A stretch of 45,325 nt of DNA from Candidatus Zhuqueibacterota bacterium (GTDB lineage: Bacteria > Zhuqueibacterota > Zhuqueibacteria > Oceanimicrobiales > Oceanimicrobiaceae): positions 1-45,325 of the forward strand of contig JAJDAG010000139.1 in the NCBI GenBank assembly GCA_029262005.1, given 5' to 3'. Shown here in pieces: positions 31,956 to 40,786 of this stretch; the first letter of the stretch is position 1, and each line of letters opens with the position of its first letter. Below the pieces are notes generated by a model. The model was not told where the DNA came from. It saw only the letters and a list, made by a program, of their open reading frames with translations, and did no database searches. Made by a program: the position numbers and the translations under genes.

Positions 31956-32303
31956 ATGAATTCGATACAATATGTTTCACCTGGAGATGGAGACGCTGGT
32001 TCTACAGGTGGTGGCGGCCCTGAAGATGATCCGCGTTTCCCAAGGCAATCTTTTCGTGCGTCCGGCCTCATGGCTGTTGCGTTCGGTCTGGCAATGGGAT
32101 TGACTTTCATGGTTTTTTTCTTGCTTTTCAAATGGTTCGGCACCCCAGCACCCGGATTTAACTTCCTGTTTGAAACGTATTTTCCTAACATCTGGAAAGC
32201 ATTCCTAATAGGATTTGGAGGCGGAACCGTCCTCTCAGGAATCTACAACATGTTAATGATTAGACGTCTGAATCTTTTCGGCTTAGAGAGCCTTACCGGC
32301 TAG
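31956..32303 (+). CDS. Small two-TM membrane protein (unknown)
   Basis: 115 aa. A Gly/Asp-rich N-terminal ~35 residues precedes two TM helices ('LMAVAFGLAMGLTFMVFFLLF', 'IWKAFLIGFGGGTVLSGIY') and a short basic tail. GGGAGG lies 5 bases before the ATG, and it starts 23 bp after the CHAT gene, so it is the last gene of the operon. No family is recognised. A weak imperfect hairpin follows near 32282-32310, without a good T-run. Confidence 0.65.
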   Translation: MNSIQYVSPGDGDAGSTGGGGPEDDPRFPRQSFRASGLMAVAFGLAMGLTFMVFFLLFKWFGTPAPGFNFLFETYFPNIWKAFLIGFGGGTVLSGIYNMLMIRRLNLFGLESLTG

Positions 32304-32664
32304 CGCTAAGTTTGATTGAGCAGAATTTGTCAGTAACGAAAAGTCCGACTTTGAAGGGGAATTTGGGGGGATGTGATTTCACTGCCACATAAGCCACTTT
32401 CTGTCATTTCTGTCCTGCTTTTCAGGCGAGAAATCTCTTCCGCCCTGCCCTGTGCACTTTAGATTTCACACGCTGACAAAAAACGTCGGGATTCGAAATG
32501 ACACAATGTACTAAACCGAGGTTGCGCAACCAGTTCACCTCTGATTTTGTTGTCATTCCGAACCGGTTGTTCAGGGTGCGGAATCTGGCCCGAGAATATT
32601 TTCGGAGATAAAACAAGGTGCTGTATTTCAGGCGTTCTTCCGCTCGCCAGGCAAGGAGCATCTG
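32304..32664. other. Intergenic region with an imperfect palindromic element
   Basis: No gene is visible in these 361 bases. The inner part (32489-32564) is palindromic: GGATTCGAAATGACA on the left, TGTCATTCCGAACC on the right, and the perfect 12-mer GGTTGCGCAACC (32520-32531) near the middle. It resembles a dispersed intergenic repeat. It lies between the convergent CHAT operon and the thioesterase gene, where transcripts would need to end. Confidence 0.45.
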
Positions 32665-33456
32665 TCACGAAGCATTACCACTTAAGGTGGACGGCTTCAC
32701 TAAATCTTCGGCAATAATTCCGAGCAACTGCTCACGGGCATTTTCCAGAAAGAAATGTCCGCCCTGGAACATGTGCATCTTGAAGGCACTGGAAGTGTGC
32801 GCACGCCATGCGCGGATTTCATCGGTTCGCACGAGTGCATCATGCCAGCCACCAAAGGCCGTTATCGGACAATCAAGCCTGGTTTGATGTTCACGGCCGT
32901 AATCTTCGGTCATTTTCACACTGGCTTTTAATTCAGGCATCATTCGAGACAGCAGATCTTTTTCGTGAAGTAACGGTTGCGACTCAGCATCGCAGTGACC
33001 CTGCAATTCATCAATGAAAAGGTCATCTGTAATTTTGTTTAATGGCGTTTGCGGGTTAAGTAAACCCGGGGCACGCCATCCGGAAACGAAGAAATGTTGC
33101 GGCGTTTTGTTTGCCTGTTTTCCGAGGAGAGCGGCTACTTCATATCCGAGAACGGCCCCAAAGCCGTGACCAAAAAAAGCGAAAGGTAAAGTCAACAAAG
33201 GGACCGATACTTCAGCAATCGTGTCAGCCAGCCGCTGCAGGTCATTTATCGGTTTCTCAATACCACGATTCTGTTGGCCGGGTAGTTGAACAATACACAC
33301 TTGAATCTGCGACGGAAGATTTTTTTCCCAACTCTGAAAGGGCACAGTGGTGGCGCCGGCAAACTGGAAGCAAAACAGACGAACTTTCGGCTGCGCGTCA
33401 CACGCTTTGCTCATCCAAATCCACTTGTTAAGCTCAATTGAAATGTTCTTGCCCAT
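32665..33456 (-). CDS. Type II thioesterase-like alpha/beta hydrolase lacking the nucleophile serine
   Basis: 263 aa. The overall pattern is that of type II thioesterases (GrsT/RifR-like): 'VRLFCFQFAGATTVPFQSW', 'VCIVQLPGQQNRGIEKPINDL', 'ITAFGGWHDALV' and 'MFQGGHFFLENA'. The catalytic Asp (206) and His (234) are in place. The nucleophile elbow, normally G-H-S-x-G, reads G-H-G-F-G (residues 96-100), so Ser98 is Gly by one A-to-G change in an AGC codon. Classical hydrolysis should be lost. It could be a binding protein, an error or an early pseudogene. No polyketide or peptide synthetase gene is nearby. The start ATG 33456 has only a weak ribosome site. Confidence 0.75.
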   Translation of the reverse strand: MGKNISIELNKWIWMSKACDAQPKVRLFCFQFAGATTVPFQSWEKNLPSQIQVCIVQLPGQQNRGIEKPINDLQRLADTIAEVSVPLLTLPFAFFGHGFGAVLGYEVAALLGKQANKTPQHFFVSGWRAPGLLNPQTPLNKITDDLFIDELQGHCDAESQPLLHEKDLLSRMMPELKASVKMTEDYGREHQTRLDCPITAFGGWHDALVRTDEIRAWRAHTSSAFKMHMFQGGHFFLENAREQLLGIIAEDLVKPSTLSGNAS

Positions 33457-33765
33457 GCTGTCTCATTCCCTGGCTGCGACACGGCTCACGCCGACTTATT
33501 TGTACCTGATTATTGGAAAGTATAGATACAAATCAATGCACCTGCGGAAAACCGGCAAACTCCTGATTCTTATTTACTTTAGCTTTTATGGAAAGCAGGA
33601 ATATAGGTAAGCGGCAGTATTTGTGCAGCCATTCTTAAGCTACAAGCAGGCGATGCAATTGGAGGCGTAAAAAGGAGAGACAGTCTCCTTGAGGGTCTTT
33701 CAACAAAGCCGGGAGTTACTATAAGTAGAATGCCGGCCAAACCTAAATAAATTTGATTTCAGAAC
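33457..33765. other. Intergenic region between thioesterase and RNA gene
   Basis: No gene is visible. A perfect 7-bp hairpin, AAGGAGA-GACAG-TCTCCTT (33672-33690), is followed by five T on the minus strand. It could act as a second terminator for the RNA gene or as part of the thioesterase leader. Confidence 0.35.
33672..33690 (-). terminator. Possible intrinsic terminator
   Basis: On the minus strand AAGGAGA and TCTCCTT form a perfect 7-bp stem with a 5-nt loop, then TTTTT. The stem is short and moderately GC-rich, so the call is tentative. Confidence 0.3.
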
Positions 33766-33951
33766 AAAAAAATCCCTGCAACCCGGGATGGGAAATCAAA
33801 GAACCGCGTCAAACACGGTGGGCACCGCCTGAACGTTTTTTGCTTCCACTATGTCCTGAGACGAGGCTTGCAATACACGGTCAGAGCTAAGCTCCCAATA
33901 TAAAGGTATTCGCTCTTTGATTAGCACCATGCCAAAATTACAGGGACTTGT
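33766..33951 (-). ncRNA. Candidate structured non-coding RNA, 6S-RNA-like
   Basis: About 186 nt on the minus strand, bounded by a sigma70-type promoter (33960-33988) and a run of seven U (33766-33772). The two ends pair: bases 33938-33948 with 33771-33781, 11 bp with two G-U pairs that exist only in the minus-strand RNA. Next inward, AATCAAAGA and its exact complement pair (33794-33802 with 33914-33922, plus GCG/CGC). A large internal loop follows, then a long apical helix (33829-33843 with 33870-33884, 12 of 15 paired). Closing stem, central bubble and apical arm in 180-200 nt is the plan of 6S RNA. The identity is inferred; a covariance model was not run. Confidence 0.55.
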
Positions 33952-33959
33952 GACACACG

Positions 33960-33988
33960 ATGTTAGCAAAATTCACAAACAAAGTCAA
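33960..33988 (-). promoter_or_regulatory. Sigma70-type promoter of the structured RNA
   Basis: On the minus strand: TTGACT (33983-33988), a 17-bp spacer, TAACAT (33960-33965). The predicted start near 33952 coincides with the 5' edge of the closing stem of the RNA, which supports both calls. Confidence 0.55.
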
Positions 33989-34314
33989 GCAAAATTAGCA
34001 CAAGCTTATGAGGCAGGAAGACAAATGCATTGATTTTTTCATACAGATTCTTAAATTGCATTTGTAAGTCATTATATAGTGAAGACTTGGATTTATTTAT
34101 AACAATTCTCATTTAAACCTTGCGCAACCGTACGGCTAGCGGATGTTATATTGTATGAACTAAAATTTTTCACCTTGTGCCGAGGTTTAGAATACACTAA
34201 GTTCAATTAAAAAGTCTCAAACTTCAAATATGGTATCAACAATAACTCTGCCCTGAATCTACGTGTGGTTATTTCATGCATTGAGAAGAGTAATGTAAAG
34301 GAAAGTGCGAAACC

Positions 34315-35637
34315 ATGAGCAGGAGAAGTTACTTCGTACAAATAATCGTTTTCCTCGTTTGTGCAACCTTGTCGGTAGTTGCCCAAACACAAACCCCGGA
34401 CTCCTCGGCCAACACAGTCCATTTAATCAAGGTCGAAGGTGCAATAACCCCGATATCCGCTGAATTTATAGTAAACTCGATCCGGCGAGCCGAGGATATT
34501 GAGGCCCACTGCATGATAATTATGCTTGACACACCTGGCGGGCTGCTCGAATCAACCAGACAAATAACGAAGCGTTTCCTTGCTTCAAAGATTCCAATTA
34601 TTGTATATGTTGCACCAGAGGGCGCCAGGGCGGCGTCAGCCGGCGTTTTTATTAGTTATGCAGCCCACCTGGTTGCCATGGCGCCCAGCACAAATATTGG
34701 TGCCGCAACACCGGTGAATCTCAGTGGCGGGGCAGACTCAAGCTCGACTATGGGGCATAAAATAATCAATGATGCAGTGGCGCAAGTTAAGGCTATGGCG
34801 GAAAAACGAGGCCGCAATGCAGAGTGGGCTGAACAGGCCATTCGTGAAGCAGCCTCAATCACCCAGTCTGAAGCGCTGAAACTAAATGTGATCAACTTCA
34901 TTTCACCTTCTGTGGATAGTTTGCTCGCACAGATAAACGGCCGCGAGGTAGAAGTAGCGTCCGGCTCCGTTGTTTTGAAAACCAGGCTTGCCAAAGTCGA
35001 GCTGCATGAAATGAATTTTCGATACCGCATTCTCCACAAAATATCCGACCCGAGCTTTGCCTACATTTTAATGATGATGGGCATCTTTGGTATCTACTTT
35101 GAATTGTCAAATCCGGGTGCAATTTTCCCTGGCGTTGTCGGCGCTACCTGTCTTATACTTGCTTTCTTTGCAATGCAAACACTGCCAATAAACTATGCGG
35201 GGTTATTGTTGATTCTTCTTGCATTAATTCTATTTATTCTTGAAGTTAAAATCGTAAGCTTTGGAATGCTTACAATAGGAGGCGTCATTTCTATGATTCT
35301 TGGCTCGCTGATGCTTATTGAACAACCGCCAGGCGATTTGGGAGGAGTTTTCTCTATTCCGCTTGAGCTTGTTATTACGGTCACTGCCATAACTGCTGCT
35401 TTCTTCGTATTCGTGTTCTCGATGGCATTAAGGAGTTATAGGAAAAAAGTTACAACCGGCAGCGAAGGTATAGTTGGCGAAATAGGCATCACCCAAACCC
35501 GGCTGACGCCTGAGGGCCGAGTGCTTATTCACGGCGAAATATGGAAAGCGCTATCTACTACGTCCCAAAATAAGGGCAAAAAGGTACGCGTTGTTTCCAT
35601 AGACGGATTATGTCTTCATGTCGAAGATGTCAAGTAG
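34315..35637 (+). CDS. NfeD-family membrane serine protease (ClpP class)
   Basis: 440 aa, the long form of NfeD. A signal peptide is followed by a ClpP-like protease domain (about 32-235): 'VHLIKVEGAITP', 'IIMLDTPGGLLESTRQI', the nucleophile Ser in 'EGARAASAGVFIS', and the general-base Lys in 'INDAVAQVKAMAEKRGRN'. Four to five TM helices follow ('FAYILMMMGIFGIYFELSNPG', 'LILAFFAMQTLPINYAGLLLIL', 'FGMLTIGGVISMILGSLML'). A small OB-fold-like NfeD C-terminal domain closes it ('GIVGEIGITQTRLTPEGRVLIHGEIWKA'). It lies 62 bp before a slipin gene, the classic NfeD partner cleaved by this protease in archaeal homologues. AAAGGAAA lies upstream of the ATG. Expected role: membrane-protein quality control. 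Confidence 0.92.
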   Translation: MSRRSYFVQIIVFLVCATLSVVAQTQTPDSSANTVHLIKVEGAITPISAEFIVNSIRRAEDIEAHCMIIMLDTPGGLLESTRQITKRFLASKIPIIVYVAPEGARAASAGVFISYAAHLVAMAPSTNIGAATPVNLSGGADSSSTMGHKIINDAVAQVKAMAEKRGRNAEWAEQAIREAASITQSEALKLNVINFISPSVDSLLAQINGREVEVASGSVVLKTRLAKVELHEMNFRYRILHKISDPSFAYILMMMGIFGIYFELSNPGAIFPGVVGATCLILAFFAMQTLPINYAGLLLILLALILFILEVKIVSFGMLTIGGVISMILGSLMLIEQPPGDLGGVFSIPLELVITVTAITAAFFVFVFSMALRSYRKKVTTGSEGIVGEIGITQTRLTPEGRVLIHGEIWKALSTTSQNKGKKVRVVSIDGLCLHVEDVK

Positions 35638-35699
35638 ATAATTTGTAGAAAGAAATCATGATTTTTCTATAACAGGTGCCTGACGAAAGGAGGCTCACC

Positions 35700-36443
35700 A
35701 TGCCATTTATTGGAATTATTGTTTTTTTTATTACCATGATCATCGCAAGTGCAGTGCGTGTCTTGCGCGAGTATGAGCGTGGCGTTATTTTCAGGCTTGG
35801 TCGCCTGGTGGGGTCGCGAGGACCGGGGCTGCTCATTCTTATTCCTTTTGTCGACCGCATGGAAAAAGTAAGCCTGCGTACAGTCGCCATGGACATTCCT
35901 TCGCAGGATGTCATTACCAAGGACAATGTTTCCGTCAAAGTTAATGCAGTTCTATATTTTCGTGTGATGGATCCATCCAAAGCCATTAACGAAGTTGAAG
36001 ACTATCTCTATGCAACTTCACAACTAGCACAAACTACCCTTCGCAGCGTCCTTGGTGGGGCGGAACTTGATGAAATGTTGTCGGCACGGGACAAAATCAA
36101 TTCGAGTCTGCAAGAAATAATTGATAATCACAGTGACCCATGGGGTATCAAAGTCAGCCTGGTCGAAATAAAACATATCGACCTTCCTCAGGAAATGCAA
36201 CGTGCAATCGCAAAGCAAGCTGAGTCAGAGCGTGAGCGCCGCGCCAAGATCATTCATGCAGAGGGCGAATATCAAGCCTCGCAAAAGCTCAGGGATGCAG
36301 CAGAAGTCATAAGTGAATTCCCACAGGCTTTGCAATTACGGTATTTACAAACACTTACTGAAGTGGCTGCAGAGAACAATTCAACGATTGTCTTCCCGCT
36401 TCCAATCGATCTGTTTCAACATTTTATAAAGAATAAGGATTAG
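35700..36443 (+). CDS. Slipin / stomatin-like SPFH-domain membrane protein
   Basis: 247 aa from the ATG at 35700, which has AGGAGG upstream; an in-frame start 24 bases earlier overlaps that site. An N-terminal TM hairpin ('[18 protein letters not shown]') is followed by the SPFH core: '[39 protein letters not shown]', '[20 protein letters not shown]', '[18 protein letters not shown]'. A charged coiled coil ('[24 protein letters not shown]') and a hydrophobic tail complete it. It probably scaffolds membrane microdomains and partners NfeD. Confidence 0.93.
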   Translation: MPFIGIIVFFITMIIASAVRVLREYERGVIFRLGRLVGSRGPGLLILIPFVDRMEKVSLRTVAMDIPSQDVITKDNVSVKVNAVLYFRVMDPSKAINEVEDYLYATSQLAQTTLRSVLGGAELDEMLSARDKINSSLQEIIDNHSDPWGIKVSLVEIKHIDLPQEMQRAIAKQAESERERRAKIIHAEGEYQASQKLRDAAEVISEFPQALQLRYLQTLTEVAAENNSTIVFPLPIDLFQHFIKNKD

Positions 36444-36493
36444 GGTAAGTTTTGTCTTCAACCACAAGACAAATTTCTGACTGAAGCACATTA

Positions 36494-37753
36494 ATGGACA
36501 TTAAGGAACGTCTGAGGTTGCTGGATTCCCTGCAACCGAAAAAGGTTGAGGCGGTGCAACCAGTTGCTTTGGAGGCCAGGTCGTCCAACATCACATCATT
36601 GGTCGATGGGAAAATAGTCACCAACCGTTTCGGTGATTATTTTTATACAATAAAACAATACAATGCCGGCAGCTACCACGGACAAATTCAACTGTCGGCC
36701 CTGCATGATTTTTTAGGCAGCCCACTGGCTTTGCTGGACAATCAACCGGGTTTATGCAATATTGACCTGGAGAAAATCCTGTTCATCGACACCGAAACCA
36801 CAGGCCTTTCCGGGGGCGCCGGTACCTGTGCCTTTCTTGTTGGTGTGGGCTATTTCGAAGGGGGCACATTGCAAGTAGCGCAATACTTCATGAACGACTT
36901 TGGCGAAGAGGAGGCGCTGCTCCATGACCTTAATGAATTCGCAGCACAATTTGAAATGCTGGTAAGCTACAACGGCAAGTCTTATGATCTTCCGCTTCTT
37001 AGCTCACGCTACATCTATCAAGGTATCCAGACTCAACTGGCATCGATGCGGCATTTCGACCTGCTTCACACAGTACGGCGTTTATGGAAACAGCGCTTGC
37101 CGGACTGTTCGCTAACAACAGCAGAATCTCATTTACTTAAAGCCGAAAGACAGGAGGACATTCCAGGTCACCTAATCCCCGCCACTTATTTTCAATATTT
37201 GCACCAGAAAGACGCCGGACCATTACTGCCTGTGTTTTATCACAACAAGCAAGATATTCTTGCCTTGGTTGCCCTAATGGTGCATGCTCTGAAAACAATT
37301 GCAGCCCCCGTCACAACAGGGTCTGCAACGGCAGACATTTTGAGCATTGGCAAAGTTCTGGAACGCAGTCGGAATTTTGAGCGTGCGCTCGCCCTGTACA
37401 GCGCCCACATAGAGAGTGGTATCAGTAAAATGCAGCGGCGAGATATGTTGTTGCGCAAGGGGTTTATACACAAAAGGCTGGAACAATGGAATGAAGCTGC
37501 AACCCAGTGGGAGGCAGCAATTGACAGTGCCTTCCACCCTCTTCCCTACATTGAACTTGCCAAACACCTGGAACATCGCGCTAAAGACAATTCAAAGGCA
37601 AAAGGGGTTGTCGAGAAGGCGTTAAAGGAATTGGAAATATTGTCAACACTGCAATCGACACAGCCGTGGGATGAACATCATGCTGATTTGCAATATCGAT
37701 TGAGCCGGCTGCAAAGGAAAGAATTACTTAGTGATTCTGGGCCGGAAGAATAA
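36494..37753 (+). CDS. RNase H-like (YprB-type) exonuclease domain with C-terminal TPR
   Basis: 419 aa. Residues ~90-265 form a DEDD-type 3'-5' exonuclease fold: ExoI 'ILFIDTETTGLSGG' with Asp and Glu, ExoII 'MLVSYNGKSYDLPLL', and ExoIII 'FYHNKQDILALVALM'. This matches the YprB ribonuclease-H-like family. Residues ~275-400 are TPR-like ('LERSRNFERALALYSAHIESG', 'LRKGFIHKRLEQWNEAATQWEAAID'). In Bacillus YprB pairs with the helicase YprA; no helicase is near here. It sits 50 bp after the slipin gene and ends one base before the convergent carboxypeptidase gene. Confidence 0.88.
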   Translation: MDIKERLRLLDSLQPKKVEAVQPVALEARSSNITSLVDGKIVTNRFGDYFYTIKQYNAGSYHGQIQLSALHDFLGSPLALLDNQPGLCNIDLEKILFIDTETTGLSGGAGTCAFLVGVGYFEGGTLQVAQYFMNDFGEEEALLHDLNEFAAQFEMLVSYNGKSYDLPLLSSRYIYQGIQTQLASMRHFDLLHTVRRLWKQRLPDCSLTTAESHLLKAERQEDIPGHLIPATYFQYLHQKDAGPLLPVFYHNKQDILALVALMVHALKTIAAPVTTGSATADILSIGKVLERSRNFERALALYSAHIESGISKMQRRDMLLRKGFIHKRLEQWNEAATQWEAAIDSAFHPLPYIELAKHLEHRAKDNSKAKGVVEKALKELEILSTLQSTQPWDEHHADLQYRLSRLQRKELLSDSGPEE

Positions 37754-37754
37754 A

Positions 37755-39173
37755 TCAACGCCGACCATTGCTGTAACCACCTTTTCGCACAAGACCAGCT
37801 TGCTGAAGTGTAAACTCACCTTTTTTTACACGAACGCCGTAGATGGTCCGTGGTTCATATCCCTGACACGCTACCGTTAGCGAGTATATCCCGGGATTCA
37901 AAATCAAATAATAAGCGCCATATTGTGGCTCTGTTCGTCGTGGATTAACATGGTCAGCAGCAAATTGTTTGACCATGACGGTGGCCTGCAAGGCTGCATT
38001 TGTGTGTGTATCAAAAACGTGACCCTTAATTCCTGTTTCCAGCAGGCGGTTTAACAAGTAGTTTGCACCCTTTAAATTTTCCGAGATAATTGATTGTACC
38101 TGCTCAGCGGCAGGAAAATAATCCGTACCCACCTCCACGATAAAATCGATGGCTTTCAAGTGGCCGTACATCCAAATCGAACTTTGGCCAACTCGGCCAT
38201 TTAGAGGCAAGGTCGAATAAGTGCCATTGCCATCGGGCCGTTTTATGGAGGCAGCCATTTTTTTTGCAATGTCGACAATTAAATCCAGATCCGGGGGCCG
38301 CTCATAGTTGCCCCAGGGAAAAAGAATTGCTTCTCCATAACTGTGGTACGAGGCACCCATCGAAAAATTTTCGCGCTCTGCAAGGTCTCTTAGCGCCTGG
38401 GTTTCAACCTCTGAAAAAGGTTCTGAACCACGATAGAACCAGCTTTCGGGTTTCCCATCGCCCCCCTCACGCCAGTTGAAATCGTAATTCCGGTTTAGAT
38501 CCACACCATCCTTATGCGGGTTAAACAAACTATCTCCATCGTTATCGCGCAAATTCTTTCGCCACCAGGGGAATTGGGGTTCATGGTTGAACATGTATTG
38601 GTATCCCTCAGGATTCACCACCGGCACCAGCCATATTTCAACAGAATCAACCACTTTTTTTGTTTGGCTGTTTTTCTCATAATTTGCACAGAGTGAACGG
38701 GCCAGTTCGATACAAATATTTGCACCTATTGGTTCCCGGGCATGGTGCACGCCGGTAAATAGAATTCTAGGTTCATCTTCCCGTGCGGAAGGACGATCTG
38801 AAATCTTGATACCCCAAATCGGTAAATCTGCTGTTGCAGTAGCCCCTATCTTTTCGATGTGAACCAAGTTTGGATACGAATCTTTCAGGCTGTGAAGTTG
38901 ATTGTAGAGAATCTGTAAGGGTTTGTAGCAATTGGGGATGGAAGACTCTTTGGGTCGCGGCAGGGCTGCAATGCAATCGCCTGGCAGGAACAAAGCTTGC
39001 ACAAGTTTAAAGGAAGCACAAAGTAGATCTTCGTTACATTCTTTGTCCACGTCCGGCTTCACAGTCGCCGTAGAACGATGGTAATTAGTGCCGCTCAAAA
39101 CAGTCCAAAGAATGGCAACAAGACAGTATTTAGTGTAGCGGGCTTTTGGCCATGTTAGTGCAATTTTGTTCAT
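37755..39173 (-). CDS. M14-family zinc carboxypeptidase, secreted, with C-terminal beta-sandwich
   Basis: 472 aa. N-terminal membrane or signal segment (residues ~14-28). Catalytic domain ~80-380: zinc ligands H-x-x-E in 'GVHHAREP' (His144, Glu147) and His277 in 'MGASYHSYGEA', substrate Arg in 'DLNRNYDF', and catalytic Glu347 in 'FIVEVGTDYF'. The C-terminal ~90 residues ('GIKGHVFDTHTNAALQATVMV', 'YLILNPGIYSLTVACQGYEP') are a carboxypeptidase regulatory-like domain. It removes C-terminal residues from extracellular or periplasmic peptides. All key residues are present. Confidence 0.92.
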   Translation of the reverse strand: MNKIALTWPKARYTKYCLVAILWTVLSGTNYHRSTATVKPDVDKECNEDLLCASFKLVQALFLPGDCIAALPRPKESSIPNCYKPLQILYNQLHSLKDSYPNLVHIEKIGATATADLPIWGIKISDRPSAREDEPRILFTGVHHAREPIGANICIELARSLCANYEKNSQTKKVVDSVEIWLVPVVNPEGYQYMFNHEPQFPWWRKNLRDNDGDSLFNPHKDGVDLNRNYDFNWREGGDGKPESWFYRGSEPFSEVETQALRDLAERENFSMGASYHSYGEAILFPWGNYERPPDLDLIVDIAKKMAASIKRPDGNGTYSTLPLNGRVGQSSIWMYGHLKAIDFIVEVGTDYFPAAEQVQSIISENLKGANYLLNRLLETGIKGHVFDTHTNAALQATVMVKQFAADHVNPRRTEPQYGAYYLILNPGIYSLTVACQGYEPRTIYGVRVKKGEFTLQQAGLVRKGGYSNGRR

Positions 39174-39260
39174 TTATCCTTAAATGACAAAAGAAAGTCT
39201 GAGAGAGCAGAGGCCCCGCCTTGAAAAAACACTAGTTAATGAAACGTCTTGTGACCAACG

Positions 39261-40775
39261 TCAAAGGGCTCTGAGAAATTCTACAGAATGACTTGCCAGG
39301 TTGGAAAGGGGTGCCCAATACAGACCAAGCACCAAAGTCGGGATTGCAAAGATCGCCAGCAAGGCAACGTAAAAAGGTGAAATAGAAATTTCAGCCGATT
39401 GTTCGTCTTCAGCCTGTTCGAAAAACATGACCTTCAGAATACGCGCATAGTAGTAAAGTGCAACGACACTGTTAAGTAATCCGACAACAGCAAGCCAATA
39501 AAACGACGGGCCCTTGGCAATAACCGCGGCGAAAAGATAGAATTTTCCGATAAACCCTGCCGTTGGTGGCAAACCGGTTAAGGAGAACAGAAAGACGCCC
39601 ATGGCGATTGCTGGAATTGGCGCGCGTCTGGCCATGCCTTTCCAATCGCTGATTCTCTCACTGCCAATTACATCCTGAAAAATAATGACAACAAGGAATG
39701 CCCCAAGATTCATTAAATAGTAGACCACAAGATAAAATATCGTTGCAAAAATACCATCATCGGACAGCAACAAAGTACCCATCATAATATAGCCGGCATG
39801 TGCTATACTTGAGTAAGCCAGCATGCGCTTGATATTTTCTTGCTGAATAGCGACAAGATTACCCAGAGTCATTGTAGCAACTGCAAGTACGGCAAGCAGC
39901 ATAGGCCAGTTAATGGCCGCAAGAGACAACCATTCCGTGGTACCGTTGCCACCCCCGGTTGCCAATGCAACGTTGAAAAAACGAATTAAAACTGCAAATC
40001 CAGCAGCTTTGGGACCCACCGACAAGAATGCAGTAATCGGTGTCGGCGCGCCTTCGTAGACATCAGGCGACCAAAAATGAAATGGTACGGCTGCTATTTT
40101 ATAACCAAAGCCCGCAAGCATAAACAAGACTGAAACCAGCAATGCTAATTCACTGGAGCCTTTGCCGGCTAGAGCAGGTCCGATTTCGTAAATACTGAGT
40201 GTGCCGGTTAAACCATAAAGAATTGAAATGCCATAAAGCATGAGCCCTGATGAGAATGCGCCATAAATCGCATACTTCAGGCCTGCTTCGCTGGATCTTT
40301 TGCGCGTCTTCAAATACGTTGCAAGAACAAAAGAAACAATGCTCACAAGCTCTATTGAGATGAATATTGTAACCATGTTTGTGGACGATGCCATTAAAAA
40401 CATGCCCAGGGTCAATGTCATCAACAATGTAAAGTATTCACCAACCGGTCTGCCGGAAAGTTCAACCGACCCAATCGACAAAAATACAACCATGATCGTC
40501 GAAGCCAAAAACAACAATTTAAAATACAATGAAAATGGATCCACCACTAACATATCATTAAAAATGGAGCGGCTTCCAAGTTCATATTGACATATTACAG
40601 AAACAAGTACAATAGCGGCGCCGATAAGCGCAATGATTGACATCCATGGAGAACGCTCTTTGCCCAAAAAGAGATCAGCCAGGATCAAAACCAGAACCAA
40701 CCCTGTCAGGAGCAATTCCGGAACAAAGTAGTTAAGGCTATTTAGGTTATTTTGTATTATAGTAGAATAATCCAT
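39261..40775 (-). CDS. nuoN: NADH-quinone oxidoreductase subunit N
   Basis: 504 aa with ~14 TM helices. It is one of the three antiporter-like proton channels of complex I. Family signs: 'ELVSIVSFVLATYLKTRKRSSEAGLKYAIYGAFSSGLMLYGISILYG' with the Glu and Lys of TM5 and TM7, 'AAVPFHFWSPDVYEGAPTPITAFLSVGPKAAGFAVLIR', 'NIKRMLAYSSIAHAGYIMMG' and 'LTGLPPTAGFIGKFYLF'. Last gene of the nuo run, 11 bp after nuoM. Length is normal. Confidence 0.96.
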   Translation of the reverse strand: MDYSTIIQNNLNSLNYFVPELLLTGLVLVLILADLFLGKERSPWMSIIALIGAAIVLVSVICQYELGSRSIFNDMLVVDPFSLYFKLLFLASTIMVVFLSIGSVELSGRPVGEYFTLLMTLTLGMFLMASSTNMVTIFISIELVSIVSFVLATYLKTRKRSSEAGLKYAIYGAFSSGLMLYGISILYGLTGTLSIYEIGPALAGKGSSELALLVSVLFMLAGFGYKIAAVPFHFWSPDVYEGAPTPITAFLSVGPKAAGFAVLIRFFNVALATGGGNGTTEWLSLAAINWPMLLAVLAVATMTLGNLVAIQQENIKRMLAYSSIAHAGYIMMGTLLLSDDGIFATIFYLVVYYLMNLGAFLVVIIFQDVIGSERISDWKGMARRAPIPAIAMGVFLFSLTGLPPTAGFIGKFYLFAAVIAKGPSFYWLAVVGLLNSVVALYYYARILKVMFFEQAEDEQSAEISISPFYVALLAIFAIPTLVLGLYWAPLSNLASHSVEFLRAL

Positions 40776-40786
40776 ACCAGGCTATT

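Noticed and set aside
33796-33930. 44-codon minus-strand ORF inside the structured RNA
   Set aside because: It has no ribosome site, and both ends fall inside paired helices of the RNA. The RNA reading explains the promoter, poly-U and wobble pairs better.
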